From: an uncultured Pelagibacteraceae bacterium
Lineage (GTDB): Bacteria > Pseudomonadota > Alphaproteobacteria > Pelagibacterales > Pelagibacteraceae
Length of the DNA: 64,000 bases
NCBI GenBank assembly: GCA_902634935.1
Contig: CACPMF010000002.1
Span: 1-64,000, forward strand
Reading direction: 5' to 3'
Shown: positions 26,401 to 33,571 of the stretch, in pieces
Layout: each line of letters begins with the position of its first letter
How positions within the stretch are numbered: the first letter of the stretch is position 1
The notes under the pieces: generated by a model
What the model was told of the DNA's origin: nothing
What the model saw: only the letters and a program-made list of their open reading frames with translations
Database searches by the model: none
Made by a program: the position numbers and the translations under genes

Positions 26401-27248
26401 TTAACAGAAAAGGAATTATTTTAGCAGGTGGTCTGGGCACAAGGATGTACCCCTTAAATATTACAACATCTAAACAGCTTCTTCCAGTTTACAATAAACC
26501 AATGATTTATTACCCAATGACTTTGCTTATTAATTCAGGAATAAAAGATATTTGTATTATATCAAGTATTGAATATATAAATTTATATAAAAAACTTTTC
26601 GCAAAAGGACAAGAATTAGGCGTAAAGGTAAGATACCTTATTCAGAAAAAGCCCAAAGGTATAGCAGAATCACTAATTATTGCTAAAAATTTTATTAAAA
26701 CTTCTCCAATATGTTTAGTCTTGGGGGATAATTTAATTTTTGGTAATAATAAAGAGATTGAGCGTAAACTTGTTGAAGCTAACAAAAATGAAAAAGCAAC
26801 AATATTTGTATCTAAAGTAAAAAATCCAAATCAATACGGTGTAATTAAAAAATATAATAATTCTAAGAGTCTTGTTGTTGAAAAACCAAAAAAATTTATT
26901 TCAAATAAAGCAGTTATTGGCATTTATTTTTACCCTAATAAAGCGATCTCATTTGCGAGAAAATTAAAACCATCGAAGAGAAATGAGCTTGAAATCACAG
27001 ATTTAAATAACATCTTTTTAAAATTGGGAGAAATGAACATAAAATTATTCTCTAAACAAGTTTTTTGGTATGATGCAGGAACTCATATTAATTATTTCCA
27101 AGTTTCTAAAAAAATATACGACTATGAGATTAATAAAGGTTTTAAAGTAGGCAATGTACATATGGCGGCTTTAAAAAAAGGTCTTATTAGCAAAAAAAAA
27201 TTTAATTATTTAGCAAGTAAATATAATAAGAGCAGTTATTTCAGTTAA
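26397..27248 (+). CDS. rfbA: Glucose-1-phosphate thymidylyltransferase
   Basis: A 283-residue nucleotidyltransferase that makes dTDP-glucose from dTTP and glucose-1-phosphate. The N-terminus GIILAGGLGTRMYPLNITTSKQLLPVYNKPMIYYP is the textbook RmlA start (signature G-G-x-G-T-R-x8-K). QKKPKGIAESLIIAKNF, LVLGDNLIFG and YDAGTHINYF complete the active site. Length is close to the usual 290. It is translationally coupled to the upstream polymerase gene and 5 bases from rfbC. Confidence 0.94.
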   Translation: MINRKGIILAGGLGTRMYPLNITTSKQLLPVYNKPMIYYPMTLLINSGIKDICIISSIEYINLYKKLFAKGQELGVKVRYLIQKKPKGIAESLIIAKNFIKTSPICLVLGDNLIFGNNKEIERKLVEANKNEKATIFVSKVKNPNQYGVIKKYNNSKSLVVEKPKKFISNKAVIGIYFYPNKAISFARKLKPSKRNELEITDLNNIFLKLGEMNIKLFSKQVFWYDAGTHINYFQVSKKIYDYEINKGFKVGNVHMAALKKGLISKKKFNYLASKYNKSSYFS

Positions 27249-27253
27249 TAAAT

Positions 27254-27796
27254 ATGCCTTTATTTAAAAAGTATCATGATTCTGTATATCTAATTCAACC
27301 CGAAAAATTTAAAGATAACAGGGGAGAATTTATGGAGCTTTTTAATATTAAAAATTTAAAACGTTTTGGATTGAAAAATATAGTTCAGATTAATTACGCA
27401 AAATCAAAAAAAAATGTTTTAAGAGGAATGCATATTCAAATAGGTAAATACTCTCAAGGTAAACTTTTGAGAGTAATAAATGGATCAATTTTTGATGTTA
27501 TAATAAATCTAGATAAGAACTCTAGATATTTTAAAAAAAAATTATATTTTAAAATAGATAAAAATAACAAATTATTATGGATACCAAGGAATTATGCCCA
27601 TGGCTATTTGACTTTGAAGAAAGGCACTGAAATTGAGTATATATGTGATAACAAGTATAATAAAATTTCAGAAAGAACTATAATTTGGAACGATGATAAA
27701 TTAAATATTAATTGGCCAAAAAAAAAAAATTTAATATTTTCTAAAAAAGATATAGACGGAATAAGTTTGAGAGAATATTTGACCCAACTACTGTAA
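27254..27796 (+). CDS. rfbC: dTDP-4-dehydrorhamnose 3,5-epimerase
   Basis: A 180-residue cupin-fold epimerase, normal length for RmlC. NVLRGMHIQIGKYSQGKLLRVINGSIFDVIINL carries the catalytic histidine region, and IPRNYAHGYLTLKKGTEIEYICD the conserved AHG segment. It acts after RfbB. A second, diverged member of the same family lies tail-to-tail with it, overlapping by 9 bases, but belongs to the CDP-sugar operon. No rfbD follows. Confidence 0.92.
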   Translation: MPLFKKYHDSVYLIQPEKFKDNRGEFMELFNIKNLKRFGLKNIVQINYAKSKKNVLRGMHIQIGKYSQGKLLRVINGSIFDVIINLDKNSRYFKKKLYFKIDKNNKLLWIPRNYAHGYLTLKKGTEIEYICDNKYNKISERTIIWNDDKLNINWPKKKNLIFSKKDIDGISLREYLTQLL

Positions 27797-28279
27797 TTTT
27801 TTGAAGGATTTATCTCGTTTTGATAAAAAAAAATTCTTCAAAGGCCACTTGATTTTTATTTTTTCATCATTCCAAAGAATCCCACCTTGCTTTTTATTTA
27901 TAAACTTTCCCTCAATTAAATACAAAATCGTTGAATTCGGCTCAAGTGTTTGGAAACCGTGCGCGAAACCTTTTTCAATTAATACAGCATTTTTTTTCTT
28001 GGAGTCTAAAATTTTTGATTTATAAAAAAGTCTTTTATTTTTGGTTTTTTTAAGATTCACGGCAACATCAAAAATTTTTCCAGATAAACAAATAACAATT
28101 TTTCTCTCAAAATTTGGAGAATTTTGAAAATGTAAGCCTCTTATTGTTCCAACTTTCTTAGTTAGTGAAATACAAACTTGATCAATATTAAATTTAAGGT
28201 TTTTTAAAAATTCACTATCATATACTTTTAAAAAATAACCTCTTTTATCTTTATTGATTTTTATATTTAGATTTTTCAT
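27788..28279 (-). CDS. RmlC-like NDP-sugar 3,5-epimerase (CDP branch)
   Basis: A 163-residue RmlC-family protein with TIRGLHFQNSPNFERKIVICLSGKIFDVAVNL and EKGFAHGFQTLEPNSTILYLIEG. It is distinct in sequence from rfbC just downstream on the other strand. It sits in an operon with rfbF, a C-methyltransferase and two SDRs, so it most likely epimerises a CDP-4-keto-6-deoxyhexose, perhaps after C-methylation. It overlaps the upstream SDR gene by 29 bases. Confidence 0.85.
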   Translation of the reverse strand: MKNLNIKINKDKRGYFLKVYDSEFLKNLKFNIDQVCISLTKKVGTIRGLHFQNSPNFERKIVICLSGKIFDVAVNLKKTKNKRLFYKSKILDSKKKNAVLIEKGFAHGFQTLEPNSTILYLIEGKFINKKQGGILWNDEKIKIKWPLKNFFLSKRDKSFKKLQ

Positions 28280-29198
28280 TCTTAAAATAATTAATCATCT
28301 CTAACAATCCTTGATCGATAGAGTATTTATATTTAAAATTAATATTATTTAAATAGTTTATATTTATTTTGTATCGATTAGTTTTTAAATTTTTCTTATT
28401 ATTAAAAACTACTTTTGAAGTATTATTTTTATAATATTGCAAGGTTTTATTTATTAAAGTTTTAATTGAATAATTCTTTTTATCAGCAATATGTACTACC
28501 TTATTTTTTTTTAAGCTTATCAATTTTGAGATTACTTTTGATACATCGTAAACATGTAGTATATTAACTATTTTATTTGGATCTTGAATAAAAATATTTT
28601 TGTTGTTATTTAATTTTTTAACAATTGTTGGGATTAATCTTTTAGAACTTTCGTTTGGACCATATAGCCAAAATACTCTTGCCCAAATTATTTTTTTATT
28701 AAAATAATTTGCTATTTTTTTTGCTTTTATATGAAACAAAATTTTAGTTATATTGTAAAAATTAAGATTTTTTTGATCACCTACTAACTGCATTTCCTCC
28801 TTCAAATTCTTTGAATTAAAATTTAATTCCAATCCAGATCCAATTAATATGGCTTTTTGACCACCGTATTTACAAAAAAAGTAAAATAAACTTAAACTCG
28901 AGTGTAGCCATTTTAAATTTTTTTTACTATTTAAATATTTTTTTGGTTCTGTTTCCCATGCTAGATGTACTAGTATTTCAGGCCGTTCTTTTTTAATGAG
29001 TTTTTCTATTTGAGGTTTATCAAACAAATTTATTTTTACAAATTTAGTATTTTTATATGAATTTTTATTTTTTGTAGATAAACAAATTTTTTTATATCTT
29101 CTTAAATCACTTAAATTGACTAAATTTTTTCCAATAAAACCATTTGCTCCAGTTATTAAAATTTTTTTTACTTTATAATTTTTAGCTTTGGAATGCAT
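28251..29198 (-). CDS. NAD(P)-dependent SDR, putative 4-ketoreductase
   Basis: A 315-residue SDR with ILITGANGFIGKNL at the nucleotide-binding site, VHLAWETEP, and FYNITKILFHIKAKK giving an intact Tyr-x3-Lys. ARVFWLYGPNESSKRLIP matches the substrate loop of sugar-nucleotide SDRs. As the last redox enzyme of the rfbF/methyltransferase/epimerase operon, reduction of the 4-keto group to finish a CDP-deoxyhexose is the simplest guess. Both ends overlap neighbours (31 and 29 bases), which is strong translational coupling. Confidence 0.78.
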   Translation of the reverse strand: MHSKAKNYKVKKILITGANGFIGKNLVNLSDLRRYKKICLSTKNKNSYKNTKFVKINLFDKPQIEKLIKKERPEILVHLAWETEPKKYLNSKKNLKWLHSSLSLFYFFCKYGGQKAILIGSGLELNFNSKNLKEEMQLVGDQKNLNFYNITKILFHIKAKKIANYFNKKIIWARVFWLYGPNESSKRLIPTIVKKLNNNKNIFIQDPNKIVNILHVYDVSKVISKLISLKKNKVVHIADKKNYSIKTLINKTLQYYKNNTSKVVFNNKKNLKTNRYKININYLNNINFKYKYSIDQGLLEMINYFKNEKSKYKNQ

Positions 29199-30406
29199 AC
29201 TACAAATTGAGTCTTAACTCCCATTTTTTTTAGTTGTTTAATAATTTCGTCTTTTAAGTTCCATGGAAGTATAATTAAATAATCTGGATTTGATTTAATT
29301 AATTTTTTTGGAGAAAAAATTGGAATTTTCGATCCAGGCAAAAATTTTCCAACCTTTGTATCAGCCTTATCAACAGTGTATTGGATAAGATTACGATCAA
29401 CCAAACAAAAATTAAGAAAAGTATTTCCTTTTGCTGGGGCTCCATATGCTGCAACTTTTTTATTTTCTAATTTTTTAAGAACTAAAAAGTTTAAAAAATC
29501 CTCTTTTATCTTATTTATATTTTTTTGTAATTTCTCAAAAGTACTAATGGAAAAAATTTTATATTTATTTTCCATTGTAATTATTTTTTTAATCTTTATT
29601 TTTTTAACTTTGATTTTATTGTTTTTTATTTTTTTAATATAAACTCTAACTGATCCACCATGAGTTGGAAGTTTTTCAATATCAAAAATTTCTAAGTTGA
29701 ATTTTTTTAACAAAAAATTTACGGTTTTAATTGATAGATAAGAAAAATGTTCGTGATAAATAGTGTCAAACTGTTTTTGATTTATAAGATTTAGGATGTG
29801 TGGAAATTCTAAAGTAATTATTCCATTACTTGATAAGAGTATCTCCATTCCTTTAGTGAAATCTTTTATGTTTGGTACATGTGCAAAAACATTATTACCA
29901 ATTATAAGATCAAAAGATCCTTTATTTTTTTTTATTTTTTTTGATAAATTCACTCCAAAAAACTTGCTTATAGTTGGTATCTTTTTTTTAATTGCTATCC
30001 GAGCTATATTTTTAGCAGGCTCAATTCCCAATATTTCAAATCTTTTTTTATCAAAATACTGAAGTAAATAACCATCGTTACTCGCAATCTCGCAAACTTT
30101 AATCTTTTTTTTTAAAAAACCTAACTTTCTTGAGATATGTTTTACGTATTTTTCTGAATGTTTAAGCCACGATAGACTTGGAGATGACAAATAGTCATAA
30201 TTTGAAAAAATTTTGTCAGGTTTTTCATGCTCAGGGAGTTGAACGAGCTTACATTTTTTGCAGAAATAAACTTTTAAAGGAAAATATTTTTCCTCCTTAA
30301 AATATTTTTTTTTATTAATATAAGAATTAGCCAAAGGTGAAAAACCAAGATCTAGAAACTGGTTGGTTAATCTTGTTTCGCAAATTCTGCAATTAATTTT
30401 TACCAT
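29168..30406 (-). CDS. SAM-dependent sugar C-methyltransferase
   Basis: A 412-residue protein of the TylCIII/NovU/TcaB9 type that puts a methyl group on carbon 3 of a 4-keto-6-deoxy sugar nucleotide. The N-terminus has zinc-ligand pairs CRIC and CKKC, the SAM site is VCEIASNDGYLLQYF, and TIYHEHFSYLS carries the glutamate-histidine pair thought to deprotonate the substrate. The C-terminal AAYGAPAKGNTFLNF is typical of the third domain. It overlaps rfbF by 7 bases. A branched-chain sugar in the surface polymer is inferred. Confidence 0.9.
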   Translation of the reverse strand: MVKINCRICETRLTNQFLDLGFSPLANSYINKKKYFKEEKYFPLKVYFCKKCKLVQLPEHEKPDKIFSNYDYLSSPSLSWLKHSEKYVKHISRKLGFLKKKIKVCEIASNDGYLLQYFDKKRFEILGIEPAKNIARIAIKKKIPTISKFFGVNLSKKIKKNKGSFDLIIGNNVFAHVPNIKDFTKGMEILLSSNGIITLEFPHILNLINQKQFDTIYHEHFSYLSIKTVNFLLKKFNLEIFDIEKLPTHGGSVRVYIKKIKNNKIKVKKIKIKKIITMENKYKIFSISTFEKLQKNINKIKEDFLNFLVLKKLENKKVAAYGAPAKGNTFLNFCLVDRNLIQYTVDKADTKVGKFLPGSKIPIFSPKKLIKSNPDYLIILPWNLKDEIIKQLKKMGVKTQFVVCIPKLKIIK

Positions 30407-31134
30407 TTAATCCATGGTGCTTTATTTAATTTTATAAGTTTTTCCAAGTCCTTTTTGTCTCTAACTGTGTCCATTGGCATCCAAAATTTTTCATGCTTAA
30501 AAACTGCTAGCTGCCTCTCTTTCGATAGTTTTTCTAGAGGTTTCCTTTCCCAAACTGTTTGATCATTAGTAAGATATTTGAATACTTTGTTTGAAAGTAT
30601 AAAAAATCCACCATTTATCCAGCCGGAGTCCGTGTTATTTAAAGGTTTTTCCTCGAATTTTATTGCAAGATTATTCCTGATTTTAATGGATCCGAATCTT
30701 GCTGGCGGATGAACACCTAAAACGGTAGCAATTTTCTTTTTTGTTTTATGGAAGTTTAATTGTCTATTCAAATTAACGTTTGATAAACCATCTCCATATG
30801 TAAGAAAAAAATTTTCCTCATTTTTTAATATATTCTCCACTCTTTTTAATCTTCCACCTGTCATAGTGTTTAAACCGGTGTATACAACATTAATCTTCCA
30901 TTTCTTTTTTTTGACAGAAGTAAAAATTTTTTTATTTTTTCTAAAGTATTTTTCTATAACTTTTGATTTATATCCAGATAATATAAGAAAATCGTTGTAT
31001 CCATAGTAAGAATAATATTTCATAATATGACAGATTATTGGCATTTTAAGTAACTTTATCATCGGCTTCGGTGTAGTTTCTGTAAGTCTCCCAAGTCTTG
31101 ACCCAAATCCTCCGGCAAAAATTACAACTTTCAT
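30400..31134 (-). CDS. rfbF: Glucose-1-phosphate cytidylyltransferase
   Basis: A 244-residue nucleotidyltransferase that makes CDP-glucose. VVIFAGGFGSRLGRLTETTPKPMIKL is the conserved start, FFLTYGDGLSNVNL contains the metal-binding aspartate, and PPARFGSI with NGGFFILSNKVF are RfbF-specific landmarks. It commits glucose-1-phosphate to a CDP-deoxyhexose branch. Normally a CDP-glucose 4,6-dehydratase (rfbG) is the next gene, but here an SDR of another type precedes it in the operon by one base. Confidence 0.92.
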   Translation of the reverse strand: MKVVIFAGGFGSRLGRLTETTPKPMIKLLKMPIICHIMKYYSYYGYNDFLILSGYKSKVIEKYFRKNKKIFTSVKKKKWKINVVYTGLNTMTGGRLKRVENILKNEENFFLTYGDGLSNVNLNRQLNFHKTKKKIATVLGVHPPARFGSIKIRNNLAIKFEEKPLNNTDSGWINGGFFILSNKVFKYLTNDQTVWERKPLEKLSKERQLAVFKHEKFWMPMDTVRDKKDLEKLIKLNKAPWIKW

Positions 31135-31135
31135 A

Positions 31136-32158
31136 TTAAGATATCCATCTCAAATCTTTATTGAGTTTTTTACTCTTAATCAAATCTTTCAAAACATTTA
31201 ATCTCATATAATTACTATCTCTAAAATTTATCACCTTAAAATTATTTTTAAGCAAATTATTATGTAAATCTCTTATAGACCTATCTAAATTAAAAATTGG
31301 TCTCAATTTTTTATTTAACGATTCGAATTTTGAAAAATTTACTTTATATGACCTTTTGTCAGGTAAAGCTTTTGAATTAATAGAAACTTTGGTTCCTTTT
31401 ATTAGCGACCCAACTCTATTTGCTAAGTCTTTGATTTGAAAGTTCATTCTATTACTACCTGTATTTACTGCTAAAAAATTCTTTACTTTTGCTTCTATAG
31501 CCCAGTTAATTGCACGGGCCATATCTTGAACATGAATTAAAGGTCTCCAAGGACTTCCATCGCTCAAAACAGTTATTTTTTTTGATGTTATGGCCGATGC
31601 AACAAAATCATTTAAAACTAAATCTAATCTAATATTGTCACTGTAGCCACATGCTGTTGCAAATCTTAAGCATATAACTTGAAATTTGCTGTTTGATATT
31701 TTTTTTAAGTCTTTTTCTGCCCTTACTTTGGATTTTGCATAAGCTGTTAAAGGGTTTAAATTAGATCTTTCGGATTTGAGCAAATTTTTTGTAAATCCAT
31801 ACATACTACAGCTAGATGCAAAAATGAATTTCTTAACACCTGCTTTTTTAGCCAATTTTGCAATTTTTAAAGATATTGAGTAGTTGATTGTTTTTGTAAT
31901 TTTTTTAAATTGATTTCCCATAGGATCATTAGATATAGCTGAAAGATAAATCACACAATCAATATCATCTAAATCATTTTTATTAATAGTTCTTACATCT
32001 TTAATTATGGTTTTAATGAGATTGTCATATTTATTTTTCAATTTTTTGTTTAAAAAATATCCTGTATCAATACCAATTAATTCATATTTAGTTTTTTGTA
32101 GCTGTTTTATAAGAACTGGTCCTACATAACCTAAATGTCCGATTATAAGAATTTTCAT
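31136..32158 (-). CDS. NAD-dependent epimerase/dehydratase (GHLGYVG-type SDR)
   Basis: A 340-residue SDR and the first gene of the CDP-sugar operon. MKILIIGHLGYVGPVL binds the cofactor, CVIYLSAISNDPMGNQF is characteristic of a subfamily often found beside sugar C-methyltransferases, SSCSMYG and TAYAKSKVRAE give the Ser and Tyr-x3-Lys. DGSPWRPLIHVQDMARAI is also family-typical. It could be the missing dehydratase of this branch or an epimerase; the sequence does not decide. A 105-base divergent gap separates it from the next plus-strand gene. Confidence 0.82.
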   Translation of the reverse strand: MKILIIGHLGYVGPVLIKQLQKTKYELIGIDTGYFLNKKLKNKYDNLIKTIIKDVRTINKNDLDDIDCVIYLSAISNDPMGNQFKKITKTINYSISLKIAKLAKKAGVKKFIFASSCSMYGFTKNLLKSERSNLNPLTAYAKSKVRAEKDLKKISNSKFQVICLRFATACGYSDNIRLDLVLNDFVASAITSKKITVLSDGSPWRPLIHVQDMARAINWAIEAKVKNFLAVNTGSNRMNFQIKDLANRVGSLIKGTKVSINSKALPDKRSYKVNFSKFESLNKKLRPIFNLDRSIRDLHNNLLKNNFKVINFRDSNYMRLNVLKDLIKSKKLNKDLRWIS

Positions 32159-32263
32159 AGATTTATTAATAACTTATATTTAATTATTTATAAAATCAAA
32201 ATGGTATTTAAAAAAAATCTTTTAATTTAAAAAAATTTGAGTTAGATAGATTTACACTTAATT

Positions 32264-33145
32264 ATGACATATTTAATTGTGACAGGTGGCGCTGGTTTTA
32301 TCGGGACACACTTAATTGAAAAATTACTAAAAGAGACAAATTATAAGTTGATCTCATTAGATAATTATTCATCAGGATCTAAATCAAATCATATTAAAAA
32401 TAGAAGGGTTAAATATTTAAAAGGAGATACAAAAAACATTCATAGGATTCTTAAAAGTTTAAAAAAAAAAATAAATACAATTTTTCATTTTGGGGAATTC
32501 TCAAGAATAGCGCATAGTTTTAAAGAACCTGAAAAATGTTTCTCCTCAAATATTTTAGGTAGTTTACAAGTAATAAATTTTTGTTTGAAAAATAAAATTA
32601 AAATTGTTTATTCAGCAACCTCCGCAAGCCTTGGTAATAATGAGAATGATAGACATCTCTCCCCATATGCTTACAGCAAATCATCAAATATGAATCTAAT
32701 ACTTAATTATGAAAGGTGGTTTGGACTAAAAAATGAAATAATTTATTTTTACAATGTTTATGGGCCGAAACAAATAAAAAATTCAAAAATGTCAGCTGTT
32801 TTTGGCATCTTTGAACAAAGTTACATTAAAAAAAAACCTATACCAGTTGTAATGCCTGGAAGTCAAACACGAAGATTTACTCATGTCGATGATACGGTAC
32901 AATCATGCTATAATGCATGGAAAAAAAACAAAAATAGACACTATGCCATCATAAACACAAAGTCATATTCTATCTTTGCTTTGGCAAGGTTGTTTAAAAA
33001 TGATTTGAAAATGATTCCAGAGAGACCTGGTGAAAGATTTGAATCAAAAATCATTAATTCCATTAGAGGAAAAAAAATTCATAATATTTATACAAGAGAT
33101 AAAGTACAAAAATACATTAAAAGCTTTAAACAGAGTTTAAAATAA
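32264..33145 (+). CDS. NAD-dependent UDP-sugar epimerase-like SDR
   Basis: A 293-residue SDR with VTGGAGFIGTHL at the N-terminus, SLDNYSSGSKSNH as in UDP-glucose/UDP-GlcNAc 4-epimerases, SATSASLG, and SPYAYSKSSNM giving the Tyr-x3-Lys. NVYGPKQIKNSKM and TRRFTHVDDTV match the substrate-binding region. It is somewhat short for GalE (usually 310-340). It is the last island gene before the 5S rRNA, 57 bases upstream of it. Confidence 0.82.
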   Translation: MTYLIVTGGAGFIGTHLIEKLLKETNYKLISLDNYSSGSKSNHIKNRRVKYLKGDTKNIHRILKSLKKKINTIFHFGEFSRIAHSFKEPEKCFSSNILGSLQVINFCLKNKIKIVYSATSASLGNNENDRHLSPYAYSKSSNMNLILNYERWFGLKNEIIYFYNVYGPKQIKNSKMSAVFGIFEQSYIKKKPIPVVMPGSQTRRFTHVDDTVQSCYNAWKKNKNRHYAIINTKSYSIFALARLFKNDLKMIPERPGERFESKIINSIRGKKIHNIYTRDKVQKYIKSFKQSLK

Positions 33146-33169
33146 TTAAATTCTTGATGTAATATCCTC

Positions 33170-33198
33170 TTTACATGATTAGCATTTTTGAATATAAG
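33170..33198 (+). promoter_or_regulatory. Sigma-70-type promoter of the 5S rRNA gene
   Basis: TTTACA at 33170-33175 and TATAAG at 33193-33198 each match the -35 and -10 consensus at five of six positions and are exactly 17 bases apart. A start 6-8 bases after the -10 falls at about 33205, the first bases of the 5S gene. This gives the detached 5S its own transcription. Read from sequence only. Confidence 0.6.
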
Positions 33199-33202
33199 AC
33201 GC

Positions 33203-33322
33203 ATGCCTGGTGATTATTGCGAAAGGGAAATACCCGATCCCATTCCGAACTCGGAAGTCAAGCCTTTCTGCGCCAATGGTACTTTGTCTTAAGACACGGA
33301 AGAGTAGGACGTTGCCAGGCTA
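33203..33322 (+). rRNA. rrf: 5S ribosomal RNA
   Basis: About 118 bases with the hallmarks of bacterial 5S. The terminal helix is formed by GCCTGG at 33205-33210 and CCAGGC at 33315-33320. Internally it has the conserved CCCGATCCCATTCCGAACTCGGAAG stretch (positions about 33233-33257) and the loop E/GGAAGAGTAGGAC region near 33298-33310. Neither 16S nor 23S rRNA is upstream; a polysaccharide island takes their place, the arrangement known from SAR11 hypervariable region 2. The exact ends may shift by 1-2 bases. rpmJ begins only about 10 bases downstream. Confidence 0.95.
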
Positions 33323-33330
33323 AACTATTT

Positions 33331-33456
33331 ATGAAAATTGCAAGTTCTCTAAAATCGCTCAAAAAAAGAGATTTAAATTCTAAATTAGTAAGAAGAAGAG
33401 GAAGAGTCTACATTATAAATAAAAAAAATCCTAAATTTAAAGCAAGACAAAAATAA
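33331..33456 (+). CDS. rpmJ: 50S ribosomal protein L36
   Basis: A 41-residue protein, [18 protein letters not shown] then [23 protein letters not shown], which is the alphaproteobacterial L36 form without the zinc-binding cysteines seen in other bacteria. The start is the ATG at 33331; any longer frame would run into the 5S gene and is not real. There is no Shine-Dalgarno-like sequence, as the upstream bases belong to the 5S 3' strand. It is followed after 4 bases by the small oxidase-subunit gene. Confidence 0.93.
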   Translation: MKIASSLKSLKKRDLNSKLVRRRGRVYIINKKNPKFKARQK

Positions 33457-33460
33457 TATT

Positions 33461-33571
33461 ATGGATAACGATAGCCATAAATCTACTTGGCAAAATTTTA
33501 CCAAATTTGTTTTATGGGGGTCCATAGCAATTGTTGTAATATTAACTTTAATGGCAATTTTTCTTTTGTAA
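33461..33571 (+). CDS. aa3-type cytochrome c oxidase subunit IV (small)
   Basis: A 36-residue protein: a short polar N-terminus (MDNDSHKSTWQNFTKF) and one membrane helix (VLWGSIAIVVILTLMAIFLL). This matches the bacterial aa3-type cytochrome c oxidase subunit IV family, a one-helix accessory subunit, which in many alphaproteobacteria is encoded next to the transhydrogenase genes. The stop TAA shares its last base with the ATG of pntAA, so the two are coupled. Identification rests on size, topology and neighbourhood. Confidence 0.75.
   Translation: MDNDSHKSTWQNFTKFVLWGSIAIVVILTLMAIFLL

Noticed and set aside
32159-32263. The 105-base divergent gap as a hidden gene or RNA
   Set aside because: It is simple AT-rich sequence without an open frame, hairpin or convincing promoter pair.
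33217-33330. A 38-codon upstream extension of rpmJ
   Set aside because: This part is 5S rRNA; the real L36 start is the ATG at 33331, which gives the standard 41-residue protein.
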